Shown here piece by piece: positions 23,299 through 31,691 of a stretch of DNA of 64,000 nucleotides. The translations under genes were made by a program, and so were the position numbers. How positions within the stretch are numbered: position 1 is the stretch's first letter; every line of letters begins with the position of its first letter. Below the pieces are notes generated by a model. That model saw nothing but the letters and a program-made list of their open reading frames with translations. It was not told the origin of the DNA and searched no databases. This DNA is from Propionibacteriaceae bacterium (GTDB lineage Bacteria > Actinomycetota > Actinomycetes > Propionibacteriales > Propionibacteriaceae), in NCBI GenBank assembly GCA_017306015.1, contig JAFKJK010000011.1, positions 170,324-234,323 of the forward strand. Direction: 5' to 3'.

Positions 23299-23982
23299 TC
23301 AGCCGAAGATCAGCTTCTCCGTCGCCGAGACCATGGCGTCGTAGTAGACGTCCTTGTCCTCCAGGTCGGCCCCGAACAGGCCGAACAGCTCCTCGTACAG
23401 GGCGCCCATCAACAGGTGCCAGCCGGCGACACCGGTCAGCACGGACTCCTCGGAGATGTTCTCGATCCCCTGGGACGCCAGGAACTGCTTCAGCCCCGGC
23501 ATCGCGCTCGGCGACCCCTCCGGACGGATCCGCGGGTGGACGCCGGCAGCCTCCGCGTCCTCACCGAGCCGGGCGAGCAGCAGGTGCAGCCGGATGCCCT
23601 GGGTGAGCGTCTCGGTCGGTGGGACGTGGTAGTCCCGCAGCGGGGTGCCGTTGATCAGCGTCCACTCGTAAGGATGCTCCAGCGCCCACTCCCGCAGCGC
23701 CGTCGCGAACGCCCGCCACCGTCCCCGCAGGTCGTCGCTCGGGACGGCGTCGTGCGCCGCCTGCACGAAGTCGGCCATATCGGTGTAGATGTGCGAGAAC
23801 AGGATGGTCAGCAGTTCCTCGCGGCTGGCCACGTACCGGTACAACGCGGACGGGACCAGGTTCAGCTTCCGCGCGAGGCCGCGGACGGTGAGGGCTTCCT
23901 GGCCGCCTTCGACCAGCAGCCCGCGGGCCGCGTCCAGGATCGCGCGTTCGGTGATCTCGCGCCGCTCGGCCCGAGTACTCAT
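23299..23982 (-). CDS. TetR-family transcriptional regulator
   Basis: 227-residue one-domain repressor. The N-terminal helix-turn-helix is typical: RAILDAARGLLVEGGQEALTV, then RGLARKLNLVPSALYRYVASREELL (recognition helix PSALYRYV). The C-terminal ligand domain contains FVQAAHDAVPSDDLRGRW and a WTLINGTPLRDYHVPP segment resembling the TetR_C_25/WHG group. AGGAG-like GGAGGTCAG precedes the ATG at 23982. It is divergent from the DUF3048 lipoprotein gene across 216 bp, which it might regulate; no drug exporter is adjacent. Ligand unknown. Confidence 0.92.
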   Translation of the reverse strand: MSTRAERREITERAILDAARGLLVEGGQEALTVRGLARKLNLVPSALYRYVASREELLTILFSHIYTDMADFVQAAHDAVPSDDLRGRWRAFATALREWALEHPYEWTLINGTPLRDYHVPPTETLTQGIRLHLLLARLGEDAEAAGVHPRIRPEGSPSAMPGLKQFLASQGIENISEESVLTGVAGWHLLMGALYEELFGLFGADLEDKDVYYDAMVSATEKLIFG

Positions 23983-24198
23983 CTGACCTCCGTTTGGGCA
24001 GGACTGGCGGCAAGTCTGTCACGGATGGGTAACGCGGCGCTGGACAACGTGGCCCGTGGCCGTCGCGGCCACCCCGAATAGCCGACCTCCCGACGCCCCG
24101 GACGGGCCTCCCGGCGGGTTTGCCGGGACGCCCTAGGATTACCTCGGCATCCGACCCGGCACCGGCCGGTGGTCAGCCAGGAAGAGGCTTGGGTAGGC

Positions 24199-25383
24199 AT
24201 GGATCTGTTCAGTCGGCGCACCGCCGTCTTCGGCGCTATCGGACTCGCGGGGGCTGCCGTCGTCGGCTGCACGTCGGAGAAGCCACCGTCCACCTCCGCA
24301 CCGACCGGGCAGGAGCCGGTGAGCTCGCCCAGCGCGACCCCGACCGAGACCCAGGACACGACGCCCCGCTGGCCGCTGACCGGCCGGCCGCTGAAGGACG
24401 GGGACGACCCCAAGCACGTCGCGGTCGCCGTGAAAGTGCCCGACAACAAGCGCGAACACATCCACAACGGCATGCAGGTGCAGCAGGGACTCAACGACGC
24501 CGACATCGTCTTCGTCCAGAACGACGGCTATCGCTCGCTGCCCTCCGGTGAGGCCGGCACCCGGCTGGTCCCGGTCTTCCACACCCAGTACGCCGACACG
24601 GTCCAGGCCGTCCGCTCGATGCGTCCGGTCGACGCGGCGCTGTTCTCGCCGATCACCGGCATCCTGGGCAGCACCGGCGGCACCGGTTGGGTGCTGAAGT
24701 ACATGAAGCAGTTCCCGCAGTACTTCACGCCCATCGACTACCAGGCCGCCAAGGCGAAGTTCGGCGGCAAGCTGGTGGCCTACGGGATCAACTCGAAGTT
24801 CGTCTTCACCTACAACGGGAACACCTACTACGACAAGGCCGTGACCTGCCACCCGGCCAAGCTGGCCACCCTGGCGAAGAAATTCACCGACGGCCCGCAA
24901 CAGAACTACTTCCCCTGGGCGGACGAGGCCGAGGCCAGCACGGCCAACGGCAAGCCGGCGAAGACCGTCAAGGTGCCGTGGGCGAAGAAGATGAACTGGA
25001 CGATGTCCTACACCTGGGACGAGGACAAGAAGACCTACCTGCGCAGCATGCCGTGGGGTCCGCACCTGCTGGCCGGCAACAAGCGGGTGACCACCGAGAA
25101 CATCATGGTCATCCTCGGCCCGATCGTCCGGGGCCACATCAGCGTGGACGGCACGATCAGCAAGGGCGGCGAGCACCCGGAGCCGATCTACCACGTGATC
25201 AACGGCACCGGGAAGTTCTATTACGCCCACGCCGGCTCCTACGTCACCGGCACCTGGAAGAAGGGTGCGGTCAACGAGGTGTTCGAGTTCACCCTGGACG
25301 ACGGAACGCCGCTGAAGATGGCCCCCGGCCGGACCTTCGTCGAGATGCCCGACGAGGGTGTGAAGGTGACCTTCAAGGGCTGA
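24199..25383 (+). CDS. DUF3048-family lipoprotein (YerB-like)
   Basis: 394-residue predicted lipoprotein. The signal has a twin-arginine start (SRRTAVFG) and a lipobox GAAVVGC with Cys24, so Tat export followed by lipid anchoring is likely. The mature part contains the DUF3048 layout: WPLTGRPL, then VAVKVPDNKREHIHNGMQVQQGLNDADIVF and the C-terminal EVFEFTLDDGTPLKMAPGRTFVEMP. Bacillus YerB is the named relative; its role is not well defined. ATG 24199 gives the signal peptide directly; a GTG at 24169 would add ten residues. A TAGGAT box lies about 65 bp upstream. It is followed at 74 bp by the glycosyltransferase gene. Confidence 0.9.
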   Translation: MDLFSRRTAVFGAIGLAGAAVVGCTSEKPPSTSAPTGQEPVSSPSATPTETQDTTPRWPLTGRPLKDGDDPKHVAVAVKVPDNKREHIHNGMQVQQGLNDADIVFVQNDGYRSLPSGEAGTRLVPVFHTQYADTVQAVRSMRPVDAALFSPITGILGSTGGTGWVLKYMKQFPQYFTPIDYQAAKAKFGGKLVAYGINSKFVFTYNGNTYYDKAVTCHPAKLATLAKKFTDGPQQNYFPWADEAEASTANGKPAKTVKVPWAKKMNWTMSYTWDEDKKTYLRSMPWGPHLLAGNKRVTTENIMVILGPIVRGHISVDGTISKGGEHPEPIYHVINGTGKFYYAHAGSYVTGTWKKGAVNEVFEFTLDDGTPLKMAPGRTFVEMPDEGVKVTFKG

Positions 25384-25457
25384 CCGCCACGCGTCCGCTC
25401 GTCCGGGCGGATTGTGGGATGCTCAGGTCAACAGACGTCGACGTGCCCGGAGGGAAG

Positions 25458-26606
25458 ATGAGCCCGACCGATCCGCAGCCGGACGCGGCGCGGAAACGGA
25501 TCCTGTTCCTCTTCTCCGACACCGGCGGCGGCCACCGGTCGGCCACCGAGGCGATGATCGAGGCACTGGAGGACGGGTATCCGGGACGCTTCGAGACCCA
25601 CATGGTCGACTTCTTCCGCGAGTACTATCCGCGTCCCCTGAAGTACGCGCCGGAGATCTATCCGCCGATGTCCCGGGTGCCGAGCGCCTGGGCGTTCTCC
25701 TGGCGGGTGTCCGACGGCAAGGGCCGGACGCGGGCGGTGAACAACCTGGCCTACCCCTACCTGCGCAAAGCGGCGCAGCGCCTCGTCCGGGAGAATCCGG
25801 CCGACCTGATCGTCTCGGTGCATCCGCTGGTCAACACCACCCTCGCCCGGGCGATGCGCAAGGCGCCGCGGCCGTTCATCACGGTCGTCACCGACCTGGT
25901 CTCCACGCATGCCTTCTGGTTCGACCGGCGGGCCGACCTGGTGGTGGTGCCGACCGATCAGGCCAGGGAGAAGGCCGTCGAGTACGGGGTCGCGGAGGGG
26001 AACCTGCGGGTCATCGGGCTGCCTGTGGCGGCCGGCTTCTCCCACCCGCTGCCCGACCGGGCGGGCTGGCGGGCCGAGCAGGGCTGGGGCAACGACCGTC
26101 CTGTCGTGCTGCTGCTCAGCGGCGGGGACGGCATGGGCCCGGTCAGGCGGGTCGCCAAGGCGATCAACGAGGCCCGGCTGCCGGTCAGCCTCGCGGTCAT
26201 CTGCGGACGCAACGCCGAACTCCTCGCCGACCTCCAGGAGGTGGACTGGCGGATCCCCGTCCACCTGTACGGCTTCACCAGCCGAATGCCGGAGTTCATG
26301 GCGGCGGCGGACATCGCCGTCACCAAGGCCGGCCCCGGCACGATCAGCGAGGCCTTCATCGCCGGCCTGCCGATCGTCCTGTACGCCCGGCTGGCCGGAC
26401 AGGAGGACGGCAACGTCAGCTACGTCGTCGAGCAGGGCGCCGGCGTGTGGGCACCGCGTCCGCGTGAGGTCGTGGACGCGCTGCGCAGCTGGGTGGAGGA
26501 TCCCGACCGCCTCGCCGCGGCGGCTGCCGCCAGCCGGCATGCGGCCCGTCCCGACGCCGCCCGGCAGATCGCCGGCCTGATCGCCGATCAGGTGGGCGTG
26601 GCCTGA
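25458..26606 (+). CDS. MGDG-synthase-like glycosyltransferase
   Basis: 382-residue cytoplasmic or membrane-associated GT-B enzyme of the MGDG synthase/MurG-like (GT28) group, which transfers a sugar from a UDP- or GDP-donor to a lipid. N-terminal motif FLFSDTGGGHRSATEAMIEAL is the acceptor-domain GGGH loop of the family. The C-terminal half has LLLSGGDGMGPV and the donor site KAGPGTISEAFIAGLPIVLY with the conserved Glu. GGAGG lies 5 bases before ATG 25458. It is co-directional with the DUF3048 lipoprotein gene upstream and a membrane protein gene downstream; a role in glycolipid synthesis is inferred. Confidence 0.88.
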   Translation: MSPTDPQPDAARKRILFLFSDTGGGHRSATEAMIEALEDGYPGRFETHMVDFFREYYPRPLKYAPEIYPPMSRVPSAWAFSWRVSDGKGRTRAVNNLAYPYLRKAAQRLVRENPADLIVSVHPLVNTTLARAMRKAPRPFITVVTDLVSTHAFWFDRRADLVVVPTDQAREKAVEYGVAEGNLRVIGLPVAAGFSHPLPDRAGWRAEQGWGNDRPVVLLLSGGDGMGPVRRVAKAINEARLPVSLAVICGRNAELLADLQEVDWRIPVHLYGFTSRMPEFMAAADIAVTKAGPGTISEAFIAGLPIVLYARLAGQEDGNVSYVVEQGAGVWAPRPREVVDALRSWVEDPDRLAAAAAASRHAARPDAARQIAGLIADQVGVA

Positions 26607-26691
26607 CCCGGCCCTTGGGCCCACGTCCGGTCTCGGTAGGCGCTTCCCGGCCCCGGGTACCGTTGAACGTCGGACTGAGGAGGAACCCGGC

Positions 26692-27456
26692 TTGACCGAC
26701 GAGAAGCCCGACAAGACCAGCGAACCGCTCCAGGTGAAGTTCTCGCTGCCCCAGGTGGCCGGCGGCGCCCTGGCCGCGGCGACCGCTGCCCTGATCGGCT
26801 CCCAGCTCGGCGTGGCGGGGACGGTCCTCGGCGCGGCCGTCGCCAGCGTCGTGGGTGGCGTTGCCGCGACGCTGTACAGCGCGGGCCTCGACCGGACGCA
26901 CCGCCGGGTGACCGACGCGATCCGCCGCGGCTACGAGCGCGTCCGCGAGGCCGACGAGGTCGACACACAGGTGCTCCCGGCAGTGGACGCGACCACGCGA
27001 CTCCCGGCCGTGGACGCCGACGACGACGGGACGCAGACCAGCCCCCTCCCGTCCGCCCGGCGCGGTCAGACGGACGCGGCCACGGCCGTGGACCTCCAGC
27101 CGGTCTCGGGCGCCGGAGGGGACGGGTCGCACCGGCGCCGGAAGGTCCTGGTCGCGATGGGGATCAGCGTCGCCGCCATCTTCGTGGTGACGATGCTGGT
27201 GGTCACCGCCATCGAACTCGGCCTCGGCCGGTCGCTGGACGGCTCCAGCACCACCACGATCGGCGGTGCCCGGCGGCCCACCGCCACGGCCACCGTGCCC
27301 AAGCCCAAGCCCACGCCGACCCCGAGCCCGAGCGTGACCACCTCCGAGGCCGCAACCCCCACCCCGGAGCCGACCGCGACCGCGTCGGAGGAGGCCAGCG
27401 CCGAGCCCACCCCGTCCGCGCCCGCCACGCCGACCCCGATCGCGACGGCGAGCTGA
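26692..27456 (+). CDS. Membrane protein with Thr/Pro-rich extracellular tail, unknown function
   Basis: 254-residue protein, not recognised. TTG 26692 is the start, with AGGAGGA eight bases upstream. Residues 20-66 are Ala/Gly-rich and hydrophobic (GGALAAATAALIGSQLGVAG, then AAVASVVGGVAATLYSAGL), as in proteins with a glycine-zipper-like membrane hairpin. A charged cytoplasmic part follows, then a clear TM helix (VLVAMGISVAAIFVVTMLVV, about 152-171), and finally about 75 residues rich in Thr, Pro, Ser and Ala with PTPTPSPS-type repeats. The layout suggests an envelope protein with an exported flexible tail. It lies between a glycosyltransferase gene and a deacetylase gene in the same direction. 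Confidence 0.8.
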   Translation: MTDEKPDKTSEPLQVKFSLPQVAGGALAAATAALIGSQLGVAGTVLGAAVASVVGGVAATLYSAGLDRTHRRVTDAIRRGYERVREADEVDTQVLPAVDATTRLPAVDADDDGTQTSPLPSARRGQTDAATAVDLQPVSGAGGDGSHRRRKVLVAMGISVAAIFVVTMLVVTAIELGLGRSLDGSSTTTIGGARRPTATATVPKPKPTPTPSPSVTTSEAATPTPEPTATASEEASAEPTPSAPATPTPIATAS

Positions 27457-27528
27457 ACGGCCGGTGTCGGCTTCGGGGCCTCCGGGAGAACAGCGGGTCG
27501 GCAGCCGGAACCGCCGAGGTCGCCGCCC

Positions 27529-27563
27529 TTGCCGGTGACGGATGCCGACCTATGATCGGCCTG
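27529..27563 (+). promoter_or_regulatory. Leaderless promoter of the CE4 deacetylase gene
   Basis: TTGCCG (27529-27534), 16 bp, TATGAT (27551-27556), then CGGCCT and the GTG start codon. The predicted transcription start coincides with the GTG, and no ribosome binding site is present. Confidence 0.6.
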
Positions 27564-28378
27564 TGACCCTCCCCACCGCAGCCGCCTCGGCGATCCTCGT
27601 CGCGCTCGTGCTGGCGGTCGGGGCATCCCCGGGTGCGGCACTGCAGGCGTCCGTCCCGGGGCCCGGCACTGCGCAGGTCATCGTCCACAACCCGGCGGCG
27701 GACGAGCCCGCGCCCGAGCCGTCCACCGAGCCGCAGCCCGCCGCGCCCGCACAGCCCGCGGCCGGGACGGTCGACTGCCGCAAGGTCAAGTGCATCGCGC
27801 TGACCTTCGACGACGGACCGGTCCGGCAGACCGCGACTGTCCTGGACGCGCTGAAGGCGCGCGGTGCCCGGGCGACGTTCTTCGTGCTGGGCAGCATGGC
27901 CCGCCAGCATCCCGCGCTGCTGCGCCGGATGCTCGCCGAGGGGCACGCGATCGGCAACCACTCCTGGAACCATCCCCAGTTCTTCCGGATGAGCACGGCC
28001 GCCGTCCGCAAGCAGGTCGGCTCGACCAACGCGGTGATCCGCAAGGCGACCGGGACGACGCCGACGATGATGCGGCCGCCCTTCGGCGAGCAGAACGGGC
28101 GCATCCGCAAGGCGCTCGGCCGCTCCGGCGACGCGGTGATCCTGTGGAACGTGGACACCGAGGACTGGAAGTACCGCAACACCAAGCGGGTCGCCGACTA
28201 CGTGGTCAAGCACGCCAGGCGGAACGCGATCGTGCTGATGCACGACATCCGTCCGACCACCCGGGCGGCGGTGCCGTCGATGGTGGCCAGGCTGCAGGCC
28301 AAGGGCTACACCCTGGTCACCGTCCCCGAACTGCTGGGTGGACGGCTGAAGCCGGGCAAGGTGTACACCAACGGCTAG
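27563..28378 (+). CDS. Secreted polysaccharide deacetylase (CE4, NodB domain)
   Basis: 271-residue exported enzyme that removes acetyl groups from peptidoglycan or another polysaccharide. N-terminal signal peptide (hydrophobic residues 8-28), a Pro/Glu-rich linker to about residue 68, then the NodB domain: TFDDGP (Asp83, Asp84), metal ligands His133 and His137 in NHSWNHP, TMMRPPFGEQN (Arg motif), WNVDTEDWKY, and the final catalytic His in VLMHDIRP. GTG 27563 is the start because a TATGAT -10 box ends six bases before it; the ATG at 27542 lies upstream of the predicted transcript. The neighbours are another envelope protein gene upstream and convergent photolyase downstream. Confidence 0.92.
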   Translation: MTLPTAAASAILVALVLAVGASPGAALQASVPGPGTAQVIVHNPAADEPAPEPSTEPQPAAPAQPAAGTVDCRKVKCIALTFDDGPVRQTATVLDALKARGARATFFVLGSMARQHPALLRRMLAEGHAIGNHSWNHPQFFRMSTAAVRKQVGSTNAVIRKATGTTPTMMRPPFGEQNGRIRKALGRSGDAVILWNVDTEDWKYRNTKRVADYVVKHARRNAIVLMHDIRPTTRAAVPSMVARLQAKGYTLVTVPELLGGRLKPGKVYTNG

Positions 28379-28408
28379 CTGCGCCCGGCAGGCCCGGCAC
28401 CGCAGGCC

Positions 28409-29761
28409 TCAGCGACCCCGCGCCACCTGGTAGCGGGTCAGCGCCTCGCGGCGTTCGGCGGCGTGGTCGACGATCCGGGACGGGTAGCCGTGCGCATACC
28501 CGTCCGCCGCGTCCCAGGGGCGATGCACGGACGCACCGGCGAGGTGGCCCAGCTCCGGCACCCACCGGCGGACGTAGTCGCCGGCCGGGTCGAAGCGCTC
28601 GCCCTGAAGCGTCGGGTTGAACACCCGGAAGTACGGGGCGGCGTCCGTCCCGGTGCCGGCCACCCACTGCCAGCCGTGCGTGTTCGAGGCCAGGTCGCCG
28701 TCGAGCAGCCGATCCAGGAACCACCGGGCGCCGTGCGGCCACCACACGTGCAGGTCCTTGGTGAGGAAGCTCGCGCTGATCATCCGCACCCGGTTGTGCA
28801 TCCAGCCGGTGGCGAGCAGCTGGCGCTGGCCGGCGTCCACGATCGGGTAGCCGGTGCGTCCCTCCTGCCAGGCGGCGAAGCGTTCGCCCGGTTCGTCGTA
28901 CGCGATCGGCAGCGGGCTCAGGTCCGCGGTCAGCGAGTCCGGCCGCCGGGCGAGGACGTCGGCGTAGAACTCCCGCCAGGCGAGCTCGGCGACGAACCGT
29001 TCGGCCCCGTCCCCGGCCCGGACGGCGAGGTCGGCCAGCAGCGTCCGCGGATGCAGCACCCCGAACTTCAGGTACGGCGACAGCCGGGACGTACCGGTGA
29101 GGTCGGGGCGGTCCCGGTCGGTGGCGTAGCCCTCCAGCCCGTCGGCGAGGAACTCCGACCAGCGGCTCAGCGCCGCGTCCTCGCCGGCTTCCGGCAACGG
29201 CACCGGGCAGGACGCAACGGACTCCTCCAGCCACGCCTGGACGTCGTCGTCGCTGTCCCGGCCGAGCAGCCGCAGCCGGTCGGGCTCGACGGCGGGTGCC
29301 CGCCAGCCGTGCTGTCGCCAGCCCCTGAGGAACGCGGCGAAGACCGTGAAGCCGTCCCCCGAACCGGAGCGGACCCGCCCGGGGGTGACGGCGTACGGCG
29401 ACCCGGACTCCGCCCAGCCCACGCCGCGTCCGGCCAGGGCGGCGCGCACCCGCGCGTCCCGGGCCGCGCCGGCCGGCTCGGTCTCCGCCGACACGTGGAC
29501 GGCGGTGGCGCCCACCTCCGCGGCCAGCGCCGGGATCACGTCCTCGGGCGCCCCGGCGCGGACGCACAGCCGTCCGTCGTAGTCGGCGTCCGCTGCCTGC
29601 AGGCAGGCCGCGAGCCAGCCCGTCCGCACCGGGGACGAGGTCGCGAGCAACGCGGGGTCGAGGACGAAGCAGGCCAATACCGGGCCGTCCGCCGCGGCAG
29701 CGGCGAGGGCGGGGTGGTCTCCTCGGCGGAGGTCGCGGCGTAGCCAGAGCAGGGTGGTCAC
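28409..29761 (-). CDS. phr: Deoxyribodipyrimidine photolyase
   Basis: 450-residue FAD-dependent enzyme that uses blue light to split cyclobutane pyrimidine dimers. N-terminal Rossmann domain begins TLLWLRRDLRRGDHPALAAA with the antenna-binding region. The C-terminal FAD domain has TSRLSPYLKFGVLHPRTLL, ELAWREFYADVL, GRTGYPIVDAGQRQLLATGW and SASFLTKDLHVWWPHGARWF with WVAGTGTDAAPYFRVFNP, all class I CPD photolyase signatures including the Trp electron-transfer region. GTG 29761 follows TAGGGT (29773-29768) by six bases, so the mRNA is probably leaderless. The gene is divergent from the TspO-like gene. Confidence 0.95.
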   Translation of the reverse strand: MTTLLWLRRDLRRGDHPALAAAAADGPVLACFVLDPALLATSSPVRTGWLAACLQAADADYDGRLCVRAGAPEDVIPALAAEVGATAVHVSAETEPAGAARDARVRAALAGRGVGWAESGSPYAVTPGRVRSGSGDGFTVFAAFLRGWRQHGWRAPAVEPDRLRLLGRDSDDDVQAWLEESVASCPVPLPEAGEDAALSRWSEFLADGLEGYATDRDRPDLTGTSRLSPYLKFGVLHPRTLLADLAVRAGDGAERFVAELAWREFYADVLARRPDSLTADLSPLPIAYDEPGERFAAWQEGRTGYPIVDAGQRQLLATGWMHNRVRMISASFLTKDLHVWWPHGARWFLDRLLDGDLASNTHGWQWVAGTGTDAAPYFRVFNPTLQGERFDPAGDYVRRWVPELGHLAGASVHRPWDAADGYAHGYPSRIVDHAAERREALTRYQVARGR

Positions 29762-29889
29762 TGCAGCACCCTAGGCGACCGCCCGAGACCTGCCCCTCGT
29801 GTCAAGCATCTGGCAATTCATCGGCGTGAACACTGGTCTCGCGTCCGCGGATCGCTCAGGATGGGTGCAGGCGACCCAGGAGGTGCGGC

Positions 29890-30714
29890 GTGAGCACTCG
29901 GGCCAACCAGGTCATGGTGACCGTGGCGGCCACCGTCGCCGCGCTCGGGATGCTGATCGGCTACGGCGCCTTCGGACGGCGGGTGAAGGAAGGCTTCGGT
30001 GGGGCGTTCCGGCCCAACAGCACGCTGCTCACCCCGGCCGGCCCCGCCTTCTGGATCTGGCTGCCGATCTATGTGGCGCTGTGCGGTTTCCTCGTGTGGC
30101 AGTGGGTCGGCGACCACGCGTCCCGGCCGCGGATCCGGGCGGCCTCCGTCCCGATCGCGCTCACGCTCGCGCTCAATGGCGGCTGGCTCCTGGTGGTGCA
30201 GGCCAACCAGGTCGTCCCGACCGGCATCTGGCTCAGCGTCGCGATGATCGTCGCCCTCGAGCTCAGCCTGGTCGGCGTACTCCGCCGGCTGCAGGTCGCC
30301 GAGCCGTCCGACCGGCTGGAGGCCGTCGTGGTGGACGGCACGTTCGGCGCCTTCTTCGGCTGGATCACGATCGCAGCGATCGCCAACGTCTCCGCCGCAC
30401 TCGCCGCGCAGGGCGTCCGCCCGGAATCGGATCCAGCGCAACTGGTGGCGGTGATCGTGCTCTCGCTTGCCGCACTCCTCGGGGTCGGCTTCTCTCTCCG
30501 GCTCGGCCCGCGGCTGGCCGTGGCCGGTGGCCTGACCTGGGGACTGGTGTGGATCGGGATCGGGAGGTTCACCAGCGAGCTGACCTCCCCGCTGGTCGGA
30601 GCGTCCGCGCTCGCGGCCGCCGCGGTGGTGTTGCTGGCAGCGGTGTGGCTCCGGCGGACGCAGCGGCGGCAGGACGGACGGACGCAGCCGACCGGGTTGG
30701 GGACCGTCAGCTGA
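29890..30714 (+). CDS. TspO/MBR-like membrane protein
   Basis: 274-residue polytopic membrane protein resembling the tryptophan-rich sensory (TspO/MBR) group of actinobacteria. About seven hydrophobic segments are visible: MVTVAATVAALGMLIGYG, FWIWLPIYVALCGFLVWQW, VPIALTLALNGGWLLVVQA, GIWLSVAMIVALELSLVGVL, GTFGAFFGWITIAAIANVSAAL, LVAVIVLSLAALLGVGFS and the last near 237-260. The FWIWLPIYVAL and ALNGGWLLVVQ segments resemble the TspO W/P-rich core, but the family link is moderate. GTG 29890 has AGGAGGTG upstream. It is divergent from phr; a light- or tetrapyrrole-related role is only an inference from that pairing. Confidence 0.7.
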   Translation: MSTRANQVMVTVAATVAALGMLIGYGAFGRRVKEGFGGAFRPNSTLLTPAGPAFWIWLPIYVALCGFLVWQWVGDHASRPRIRAASVPIALTLALNGGWLLVVQANQVVPTGIWLSVAMIVALELSLVGVLRRLQVAEPSDRLEAVVVDGTFGAFFGWITIAAIANVSAALAAQGVRPESDPAQLVAVIVLSLAALLGVGFSLRLGPRLAVAGGLTWGLVWIGIGRFTSELTSPLVGASALAAAAVVLLAAVWLRRTQRRQDGRTQPTGLGTVS

Positions 30715-30744
30715 CCCTCGTGGACGGCGGCGGGACGCGTCCGG

Positions 30745-31494
30745 TCAGCTGCCTGCCGGCTCCCCGGCGAGGACGGTGGAGCAGGCGTCCACCTCGGGGG
30801 CGTCGACCGTCGCGGTGGTAGCGGGGACGCCACGGACGCGCTTGGCGATCCGGCTGAGGGCGACGTCGGTCACATTGAGGTAGTTCGCGAGGTCGCGCTG
30901 GGTCAGCCGGGCGGCGAGCGTCGCGTGCTCGTCCAGGAAGGTGCGGTAGCGCTGCTCGGGCGTGCTGCGCAGCCAGCTGGCGTCCGCCTGGAGGCTGGTG
31001 GCGTGCATCACCGCGACCGCGGCGACGAGTCGCGCCCAGGCGACGTGCAGGTTCGCCAGGTGCTCCACGACGCGGAACGAGATCCGCACCAGCAGGCTCG
31101 CCTCGATCGCGGTGACCAGGTGGATCGACTGTGCGGCGGCCGCCGCCTCGAGCGCCGCCGAGCGCGGATGCAGTTCGCGGGCGATCGTCCGCCGGACCCC
31201 CTCCATGCCCAACGCGGGGAGCGAGGCGAGGACGTCCCCGTCCTCGGGGAAGAACACGGTGGCCGGGCGCCCGCCCTCGGTCATCACCTGGGCCTTCAGC
31301 AGCCCGCGCTGGACGAAGTAGACGTAGGGATGGGTCTCGCCGATGGTGAACAGGACACTGCCGGGTTCCACGCGGACCATCCGCACATTCGCGGCGAACA
31401 GGTCCCACTGGGGTAACTCGACGCCTGCGTAGGCCTCCAGGAGGAGGCGCAGGCTGCGCAGCGCGTGTCCGGTCGCGGCGTCTTCACTCTGCAC
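30745..31494 (-). CDS. Crp/Fnr-family transcriptional regulator
   Basis: 249-residue regulator with an N-terminal cyclic-nucleotide-binding-like beta roll (residues about 25-125: VRVEPGSVLFTIGETHPYVYFVQRGLLKAQV, then GRPATVFFPEDGDVLAS) and a C-terminal winged helix (ARLTQRDLANYLNVTDVALSRIAKRV, about 195-220). The cNMP pocket motif RxA/T for cAMP is not evident and there are no FNR-type cysteines, so the signal is unknown. TAACVTRDL-type features of the recognition helix are replaced by VTDVALSRI. It is divergent from the sortase-anchored protein gene, separated by 197 bp, and could control it. Confidence 0.88.
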   Translation of the reverse strand: MQSEDAATGHALRSLRLLLEAYAGVELPQWDLFAANVRMVRVEPGSVLFTIGETHPYVYFVQRGLLKAQVMTEGGRPATVFFPEDGDVLASLPALGMEGVRRTIARELHPRSAALEAAAAAQSIHLVTAIEASLLVRISFRVVEHLANLHVAWARLVAAVAVMHATSLQADASWLRSTPEQRYRTFLDEHATLAARLTQRDLANYLNVTDVALSRIAKRVRGVPATTATVDAPEVDACSTVLAGEPAGS

Positions 31495-31587
31495 GGGGAT
31501 CTTCCCTTGCTCATCCGGCCGCTCCGCCGGGGGACCGAGCTCGTGGTTCGGCTTGATTGATCGAGATCTACGCGGAACGGAATGGTC

Positions 31588-31615
31588 TTGACACAGGTTA
31601 GCCGTTCGCTAGGTT
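31588..31615 (+). promoter_or_regulatory. Promoter of the LADTG surface protein gene
   Basis: TTGACA (31588-31593), 16 bp, TAGGTT (31610-31615). The ATG at 31692 lies about 70 bp downstream with AGGGGGA just before it, so this is a leadered mRNA. Confidence 0.55.
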
Positions 31616-31691
31616 TCCCACGAGTGGTTTCCGAAGATGGTCGCGAATACCTGTGTTGGCGGGCCGCAATCGGGATCGACAGGGGGATTGC